A stretch of 64,000 bases of DNA from Nioella ostreopsis (GTDB lineage Bacteria > Pseudomonadota > Alphaproteobacteria > Rhodobacterales > Rhodobacteraceae): the NCBI RefSeq assembly GCF_004000255.1, contig NZ_RCIQ01000005.1, positions 62,001-126,000 of the forward strand, given 5' to 3'. Position 1 is the stretch's first letter. Each line of letters starts with the position of its first letter. The notes beneath the pieces were generated by a model, which searched no databases, was not told the origin of the DNA, and was given only the letters and a program-made list of their open reading frames with translations. Of this stretch, positions 58,862 to 64,000 are shown piece after piece. Both the position numbers and the translations under genes were made by a program.

Positions 58862-59767
58862 ATGAAACACCTCTTTTTGACAGCGATGATCTTGATCGCC
58901 CCCCACAGCGCGCGCGCTTTCGATATCCAACAGGTGCAGCCGGGCATCTGGGCCATCGAAGGCCCGGCGGAACAACGAAGCCCGGAAAACCTCGGCAACA
59001 ACGCCACATTCGGACTGATCGAGTCCTCCGACGGCGCGGTTCTGGTGGATCCGGGCGGCACCTGGGCCGGGGCGGAGGCCCTGCACGATACGGTGCGCAG
59101 CCTGACGGATCAGCCGGTCACCCATGTCATCAACACCGGCGGGCAGGATCATCGCTGGCTCGGCAATGGCTATTGGGCCGCGCAGGGCGCAACCATCATT
59201 GCATCGGCGGACGCCGTCGCAGACCAGACCGCGCGCGCCTCGATGCAGCTGACCGCCCTGACGATGCTGGTGGGAGAGGCTGCTGCCGGAACAGATCCCG
59301 TCCATGCCGACACGGTCTTTGAGGACAGCTACAGCCTGACCGTCGGGGACCGCCGCATCGAAATCGCCCATCCCGCCGCCGCCCATACGCCCGGTGACAG
59401 CTATGTCTGGCTGCCCGAGGAGAGGGTCATCTTTACCGGCGACATCGTCTATGTCGGGCGCATTCTCGGGGTGATGGAGTTCTCCAACAGCGCCTCGTGG
59501 CTGGAGGCCTTCGCGGCTATCGAAACGCTTGACCCTGAGCATCTGGTGCCCGGCCATGGGCCTGCGACAACCCTCGCGCAGGCACAAGCGGATACCCGTG
59601 ATTATCTGGTCAATCTGCGCAACCGGATGCGGGACCATATCGACGGCGGCGGCGATATCATCGGCGCGGTCGAGGTCGATCAGTCGGGCTTTGCCTATCT
59701 CGACCAGTTCGACGCGCTGGCGCGAAGAAACGCGCAGGCCGTGTTCGAACAGATGGAATGGGAATAA
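58862..59767 (+). CDS. Exported MBL-fold protein with altered metal motif
   Basis: A 301-residue secreted metallo-beta-lactamase-fold protein. The signal peptide is MKHLFLTAMILIAPHSARA with cleavage before FDI. The fold is shown by GLIESSDGAVLVDPG, AAHTPGDSYVWLPEERVIFT, GDIVYVGR and the C-terminal VPGHGP. The usual HxHxDH zinc motif is replaced by NTGGQDHRWLGN, keeping Asp and the last His but lacking the first two His. I believe this variant recurs in related alphaproteobacteria. The substrate is unknown; one metal or no metal is possible. Monocistronic by position. Confidence 0.75.
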   Translation: MKHLFLTAMILIAPHSARAFDIQQVQPGIWAIEGPAEQRSPENLGNNATFGLIESSDGAVLVDPGGTWAGAEALHDTVRSLTDQPVTHVINTGGQDHRWLGNGYWAAQGATIIASADAVADQTARASMQLTALTMLVGEAAAGTDPVHADTVFEDSYSLTVGDRRIEIAHPAAAHTPGDSYVWLPEERVIFTGDIVYVGRILGVMEFSNSASWLEAFAAIETLDPEHLVPGHGPATTLAQAQADTRDYLVNLRNRMRDHIDGGGDIIGAVEVDQSGFAYLDQFDALARRNAQAVFEQMEWE

Positions 59768-59780
59768 TCTGATTTCAAAA

Positions 59781-59815
59781 GAAAATCCCCGCCCCGCAAA
59801 GTGCAGGACGGGGAT
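59781..59815 (-). terminator. Terminator of trxA
   Basis: The stem ATCCCCG/CGGGGAT (59785-59791 with 59809-59815) with additional loop pairing is followed, in the minus-strand direction, by TTTTC. It serves trxA and may also stop the convergent MBL gene. Confidence 0.85.
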
Positions 59816-59836
59816 CTTGAAGCGGTCAGGCGGGGC

Positions 59837-60157
59837 TTAGATCTCGCCTTCGATCCAGCTTTGCAGGGCCGCCTTGGGCGCCGCGCCGATCTTGTTCGAC
59901 ACGACCTCACCGCCCTTGAACAGGAACAGCGCAGGGATGCCGCGAACGCCCAGTTGCATGGGGGAATTGGGGTTTTCGTCGACGTTGATTTTGACGATTT
60001 TCACCTTGCCGGCCATCTCTTCCGAGATCTCTTCCAGCGCGGGGCCGATCTGGCGGCAGGGGCCGCACCATTCGGCCCAGAAATCCACCACGACGGGGAT
60101 ATCGGATTGTTTGACTTCAGCGTCAAATGTTGCGTCGGTGACAGCGGTGGTGGCCAT
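59837..60157 (-). CDS. trxA: Thioredoxin
   Basis: A 106-residue thioredoxin that reduces protein disulfides in the cytoplasm. The active site is [15 protein letters not shown] with Cys31 and Cys34. The cis-Pro is in [13 protein letters not shown]. Length and order are standard. ATG 60157 has GGAGGG upstream. It lies downstream of addA on the same strand, but 414 bases with two repeat elements lie between, so it likely has its own promoter. Confidence 0.98.
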   Translation of the reverse strand: MATTAVTDATFDAEVKQSDIPVVVDFWAEWCGPCRQIGPALEEISEEMAGKVKIVKINVDENPNSPMQLGVRGIPALFLFKGGEVVSNKIGAAPKAALQSWIEGEI

Positions 60158-60286
60158 ATCTAGCCCTCCTGGAGAGAATTTTCACGAGTCAGGGGCGAAA
60201 CCTATGGGCGGTGATGGATAAGGTCAAGCGACTGAAACACCCAAGCGCAATCATGTGATCGGCGCGGCACATTCCGCCCGGAAAGA

Positions 60287-60344
60287 GGGGGGTGCCCCCC
60301 GTACACCCCCTGTACACCCCCCGTACACCGGGCGTGCAGACGAA
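60287..60344. repeat. Dispersed intergenic element with 11-bp GTACACCCCC units (copy 2)
   Basis: GGGGGGTGCCCCCC (60287-60300) is followed by GTACACCCCCT, GTACACCCCCC, GTACACCGGGC and GTGCAGACGAA, the same four 11-base units as at 2265-2322 with a few substitutions. It sits in the 414-base gap between trxA and addA, which holds no convincing gene. Confidence 0.8.
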
Positions 60345-60494
60345 ATGGCGGTTTCGCCGACTGCGTCGTCGACCGGGGAGCGGCCCTCCTCAACCCCCGG
60401 CTGACGCCGGAGGCCTCGGCGGTCCGCGTTGCCACGGAATATCGGAGAGGACTGCGAGCCAAACCGAGCGGATCTCTGGTCGAGAGTGCGGGAT

Positions 60495-60530
60495 GCCTCC
60501 GGCGGAGGTATTTATCGCCAAGATGAAAGG
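60495..60530 (+). repeat. Dispersed intergenic element GCCTCCGGCGGAGGTATTT (copy 2)
   Basis: GCCTCCGGCGGAGGTATTT followed by ATCG and CCAAGATGAAAGG; the same element as 49691-49724 in opposite orientation. It lies 42 bases past the addA stop on the gene's 3' side, in the same gap as the 11-bp-unit repeat. Confidence 0.75.
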
Positions 60531-60571
60531 GGCGTTGTCTTGGGGAGGGTTGAGAGCCGGCGCGGGCCGGG

Positions 60572-63500
60572 TCATTTCAGATCATCGCGGGCGCGGATCA
60601 GCGCCGGGGTGGTGAGATCGGCGGGCAAGGGCATGAGCTGCGCGGGGCGGGTCCAGAGGATGGCGGTGTCGATGCGTTTGTCGGGGTAGATGGCGGCGAG
60701 TATCTCAGCATAGGCGCCCATCTGGCGGAGGATGCCGTCGGGGGTGTCCTCAGGCCGGTCAGGGGCGGTGGCGTTGGATTTGAAATCGACGGCGAGCACA
60801 TGGTCCTCGGCGAGGATCAGCCGGTCAATCTGGCCCAGAAGGGTGCGGTTCAGGGTCGGGCTGGGGGCGGTCAATGTGACCTCGGCAAGCGCGTCGGGGG
60901 TGAAGAGGGCCGCGAGCGCCGGGGTGGTGAGGCAGGTTGTGGCCTCTTCGAAAAGCTCTGTGAGTTCAGCGTCCGAGAGCTCCCCCTCCACCGCCAGAAT
61001 GCCGGGCGCGGCGGCGTACCAGCCCGATTGCGGCAGGTCGGGCAGATGTTCCAGCAGCAGGTGCAGGCGGCGGCCGCGCAGCTTGGCGGCGTCTTCGTCC
61101 AGACCCGTGCCATCGCCGGGCAGCGCCTTGGCGCCACCGAGATCGGAGGGCGACAGCGTGGTTGCATCGCGCGGGCGGGTTTTCGGGCGGGTGGCGAGCC
61201 AGTCGGGCAGCGTGGCGGGCACGCGCGTGGGCTGCAGGCTGTGGTCCATCGCCGTCCAGTCACCGGTTTCCAGACGCCAGCCCTGTCCGGTGGGCGTTGC
61301 GAAAGGCGTGGCGTTGCAGGCCTGCGCGGCGGCGAGGATATGCGGATACCAGCCCTCGTTTTCGCCCTTGGCGATCTCGCCCGCCGCCGCCACGATCAGC
61401 CAGCTTTCGGCGCGGGTCATGGCGACGTAGAGCAGGCGGTTGCGCTCTTCGACCTCGCGCGCGGCGGCCTCTTCAAACAGGTCGCGCATCGCCTCGGGGC
61501 TGTCATCCTTGCGACCGGCCCAACAGACCGGTCCGCTTTCGGGTGTGAAGAGCTTGGGCGCGCTGTGGTTGCTTTGCCGGTAGGCGGTGTCGGGCAGGAT
61601 GACGACGGGGGCCTCCAGCCCCTTGGCGCCGTGGACCGACATCACGCGGATCTGGTCACCGGCGCTGCCGGGATCGCGCTTGATCTGCACGTCATCGGCC
61701 TGCAGCCAGCCAGTGAAACCGGTGAGGCTGGGCACTTCCATCCGTTCATAGGCCAGCGCCTGCGCCAGCATCGCGTCGATGCCGTCTTCGGCCTCGTTCC
61801 CCATCCGGGCCAGTAGGTTGCGGCGGCCATTATGGCGGATCAGGATACGTTCGAGCAGGTCGTAGGGGTGCAGGAAATCGGCGTGATTGCGGAGATCCTC
61901 CAGCATCGCGACGGTGTCGGGGTCCATCGCTCGGCGCTGTTGCAGGACGCGCCACAGATAGGCGCGGTCGCGGCCATGGGCGAGGTCGTGCAGCGCCGGT
62001 TCCGACCAGCCGCAGAGCGGCGAGCGAAGCACGGCGGCGAGCGACAGGTTATCCTCGGGCGTCGCCAGAAAGGACAGAAGTGCCGTCAGATCCTTGACCG
62101 CGAGTTCGGCGGCCAGCCGCATCCGGTCGGCCCCGGCGATCGGCAGGCCCTGTTCCTTGATCGCGGCGATGAGTTCGTGAAACAGGTCCGACCGGCGCTG
62201 TACGAGGATCAGGATATCGCCCGCCGTGACGGGGCGGCGCTGGCCCTCGACGGTGACAGGCGTGCCGGTCTGGATCATGCGCTTGATCTCGCCCGCTATG
62301 GCGCGGGCCAGCACCACCGAATGATGGTGATCGGCGCGTTGATCGACGGGATCGTCCCAGTCGGGCTTTTCCTCGCTGTCCGCCTTTTCGACCACGGGCC
62401 AGATATCGACGCGTCCGGGCAGGTTCTGCTTGAAGGCGATATGGGTGACATCCTGCCCCACCCCGGCACTGGCCGCCCCTTTGAAGACCTCGTCCACGAG
62501 GCGCAGGATCGGCGGGGCAGACCGGAAGGAATGGGCCAGCGCGCAGGACTGGAACGCGGCCTCTGCGTCTTGCAGGCGGGCGGCGAAATGGTTGCGCATC
62601 CGGTCGAACCCGTCGGGGTCGGCACCCTGGAAGGAATAGATCGACTGCTTCTTGTCACCGACGACGAAGATTGTCCGGTCCACATCGGCCCGCGCGCCCG
62701 ATCCGGCGGCGAATTCCTCGGCCAGTTGCGCGACGATATCCCATTGGGCGGGCGAGGTATCCTGCGCCTCATCCACGAGGATGTGGTCGATGCCGCCATC
62801 AAGGCGGAAGAGCACCCATTGCGCGACACCGCTATTGGCCAGCAGACGGCGGGTGGCGAGGATCAGGTCGTCGAAATCAAGCCAGCCGAGCGTAGCCTTG
62901 GCGGCGTCATAGGCGGGCAGGAAGCCCTGTGCGAAACGGTGCAGCGCGCGGGTTTTTTCGGCGGCGAGGAGGGCGCGGCGGATCGGGCGGGCCTCTGCCA
63001 GGCGCAGCATCAGCGCCTCCAGCGGGTCGTGGATGGCCGACATCTTGGCCCAGATGGGTTTCGTGGGGAAACTGCCGATCTTGGGGCTGTCGGGGGTCTT
63101 GGTTTTGGAGCCGGTGAGGAAGACCTCTTCCAGCGTTGCGATATCGGTCAGCCCCGGATCGTCCCAGTTGATCGCTGACAGCCGCCGGTGATTGGCGCCC
63201 TGATTGCGGTTGTCGGGGTCGAGATTCTGGCGGACGACATGGCAGATATCGCGTTCGTCGCCGTGGAAGACATGGGCGATCAGGTCGGCGGTGGTGTAGT
63301 CTTTGGGCAGGTCGAACCAGGCCATGATATCGGCATCGGGCCAGTCGTTCTCGAACGCCAGCCGCTTGCCCAGAAGCGCACGGATGAGCGGCATGGGATC
63401 GTCGCCCGAGACATGGGCGGCCAGCGCATCGACGGCACCTTGACCGTCGCCCTCGGCCAGACCGTCCAGCACGTCGGCACAGAGCATCGCCTGCGCGCGT

Positions 63501-63955
63501 TCGTCCATTTCGGTGAAGTTGGGGGCGACCCCGGCCTCCAGCGGGAAGCGGCGCAGGACGGCGGAGCAGAAGGAGTGGATGGTCTGGATCTTGAGGCCGC
63601 CGGGTGTCTCGATCGCGCGGGCGAAGAGCGTGCGGGCATGGGATAGAAGCGCGGGGGTCAGTGTGCCCGCGTCCATGCCCAGATGCAGCAGGTCGTGGCC
63701 CAGATCCGCATCGGGCTTCATCGCCCATTCGCCGAGCCGCTTGAACAGGCGGTTCTGCATCTCGGACGCGGCGGCCTTGGTATAGGTCAGGCAGAGGATG
63801 CGCTCGGGCGGAACATCTTGTAGAAGAAGTCGCGCAACGCGGTCGGTCAGCACCCGGGTCTTGCCGCTGCCCGCATTGGCCGACAGCCAGGTGGACGCCG
63901 AAGGGTTGGCGGCGGTGATCTGGGCGGTGGTGGCCTCGTCGAACTGGATGCTCAT
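60572..63955 (-). CDS. addA: Double-strand break repair helicase-nuclease AddA
   Basis: A 1127-residue UvrD-like helicase with a C-terminal RecB-type nuclease, acting with AddB to resect DNA ends for recombination. Walker A is ANAGSGKTRVLTDRVARLLL (about 26-45), followed by LCLTYTKAAASEMQNRL, IQTIHSFC, the Walker B DHILVDEAQDTSPAQW, VGDKKQSIYSFQGADP and VMSVHGAKGLEAPVVIL. The C-terminal nuclease region includes LAVDFKSNATAP with the metal/catalytic Asp and Lys. ATG 63955 overlaps the addB stop (ATGA). Alphaproteobacterial AddAB replaces RecBCD. Confidence 0.96.
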   Translation of the reverse strand: MSIQFDEATTAQITAANPSASTWLSANAGSGKTRVLTDRVARLLLQDVPPERILCLTYTKAAASEMQNRLFKRLGEWAMKPDADLGHDLLHLGMDAGTLTPALLSHARTLFARAIETPGGLKIQTIHSFCSAVLRRFPLEAGVAPNFTEMDERAQAMLCADVLDGLAEGDGQGAVDALAAHVSGDDPMPLIRALLGKRLAFENDWPDADIMAWFDLPKDYTTADLIAHVFHGDERDICHVVRQNLDPDNRNQGANHRRLSAINWDDPGLTDIATLEEVFLTGSKTKTPDSPKIGSFPTKPIWAKMSAIHDPLEALMLRLAEARPIRRALLAAEKTRALHRFAQGFLPAYDAAKATLGWLDFDDLILATRRLLANSGVAQWVLFRLDGGIDHILVDEAQDTSPAQWDIVAQLAEEFAAGSGARADVDRTIFVVGDKKQSIYSFQGADPDGFDRMRNHFAARLQDAEAAFQSCALAHSFRSAPPILRLVDEVFKGAASAGVGQDVTHIAFKQNLPGRVDIWPVVEKADSEEKPDWDDPVDQRADHHHSVVLARAIAGEIKRMIQTGTPVTVEGQRRPVTAGDILILVQRRSDLFHELIAAIKEQGLPIAGADRMRLAAELAVKDLTALLSFLATPEDNLSLAAVLRSPLCGWSEPALHDLAHGRDRAYLWRVLQQRRAMDPDTVAMLEDLRNHADFLHPYDLLERILIRHNGRRNLLARMGNEAEDGIDAMLAQALAYERMEVPSLTGFTGWLQADDVQIKRDPGSAGDQIRVMSVHGAKGLEAPVVILPDTAYRQSNHSAPKLFTPESGPVCWAGRKDDSPEAMRDLFEEAAAREVEERNRLLYVAMTRAESWLIVAAAGEIAKGENEGWYPHILAAAQACNATPFATPTGQGWRLETGDWTAMDHSLQPTRVPATLPDWLATRPKTRPRDATTLSPSDLGGAKALPGDGTGLDEDAAKLRGRRLHLLLEHLPDLPQSGWYAAAPGILAVEGELSDAELTELFEEATTCLTTPALAALFTPDALAEVTLTAPSPTLNRTLLGQIDRLILAEDHVLAVDFKSNATAPDRPEDTPDGILRQMGAYAEILAAIYPDKRIDTAILWTRPAQLMPLPADLTTPALIRARDDLK

Positions 63956-64000
63956 CGGCCCACCTTCACGGTTTCGGCAGCCATGGTTTCATCCCATTCC
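63952..64000 (-). CDS. addB: C-terminal end of AddB (PD-(D/E)XK nuclease family), cut by window edge
   Basis: Only 15 codons plus the stop are visible, reading EWDETMAAETVKVGR. The assignment rests on the 4-base overlap (ATGA) with addA, the arrangement usual for addB-addA, and not on recognisable domains. Confidence 0.6.
   Translation of the reverse strand, partial: EWDETMAAETVKVGR

Noticed and set aside
60301-60344. The 11-bp GTACACCCCC units as a short CRISPR-like or minisatellite array
   Set aside because: The units abut with no spacers, there are only four, and the architecture with the G6 leader is repeated at 2265. It is a dispersed element, not an array.
1-64000. CRISPR arrays, prophage, insertion sequences, restriction-modification or toxin-antitoxin modules
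   Set aside because: No regular spacer array, transposase, integrase, terminal inverted repeats or defence-type domain was recognised anywhere in the window.

Overview
The window looks like chromosomal DNA of a marine-type Rhodobacteraceae (Roseobacter-group) alphaproteobacterium. GC content is high, genes are densely packed with many ATGA start/stop overlaps, and several family traits are present: a separate gltD/gltB pair, amtB-glnK, AddA, DUF1127, DUF1244, a MlaA/MlaC pair, a DmdA-like protein and TRAP-free sugar and peptide ABC systems. I see no phage, insertion sequence, CRISPR array, rRNA or tRNA. The organism assignment is inference from gene content; no species can be named.

Layout. 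1-7710: end of uppP, then gltD, a small secreted protein and gltB (glutamate synthase). 7820-20017: a carbohydrate island made of a CUT2-type ABC transporter (binding protein, two permeases, double ATPase), two Gfo/Idh/MocA dehydrogenases and a GMC oxidoreductase. Two paralogous, signal-less proteins bracket the transporter, each joining an N-terminal winged helix-turn-helix to a maltose-type solute-binding domain. Four promoter regions of this island share a TCCAAT-CTGR motif. 20123-31922: PepE peptidase, then a long operon with a peptide-type ABC transporter (fused DppD-DppF ATPase), FMN 2-hydroxyacid oxidase, ThDP decarboxylase-like enzyme, transthyretin-like protein and DmdA-like aminomethyltransferase, with a convergent LysR gene. 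32227-49586: mostly housekeeping genes (rplT, rpmI, pyk, yaaA, recQ, rsmD, phhB, RidA and others). 49874-52932: a type I secretion ABC/HlyD pair. 53086-54505: MlaA/MlaC lipid transport. 54552-64000: a bifunctional penicillin-binding protein, glnK-amtB, an MBL-fold protein, trxA, addA and the tail of addB.

The most original material is the island at 7.8-20 kb, where a solute-binding fold appears to have been recruited as the sensor of a one-component regulator, present twice, next to shared operator-like sites. Second is the 21-31 kb operon, whose enzyme order (2-hydroxyacid oxidation, 2-oxoacid decarboxylation, THF-type demethylation) suggests catabolism of an imported methylated hydroxy acid or its conjugate. 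Smaller points are an oxidase gene with no standard start codon, a truncated acetyltransferase remnant, two dispersed intergenic repeat families (one with 11-bp periodicity and G-quadruplex potential) and a LacI-type palindrome at pyk.
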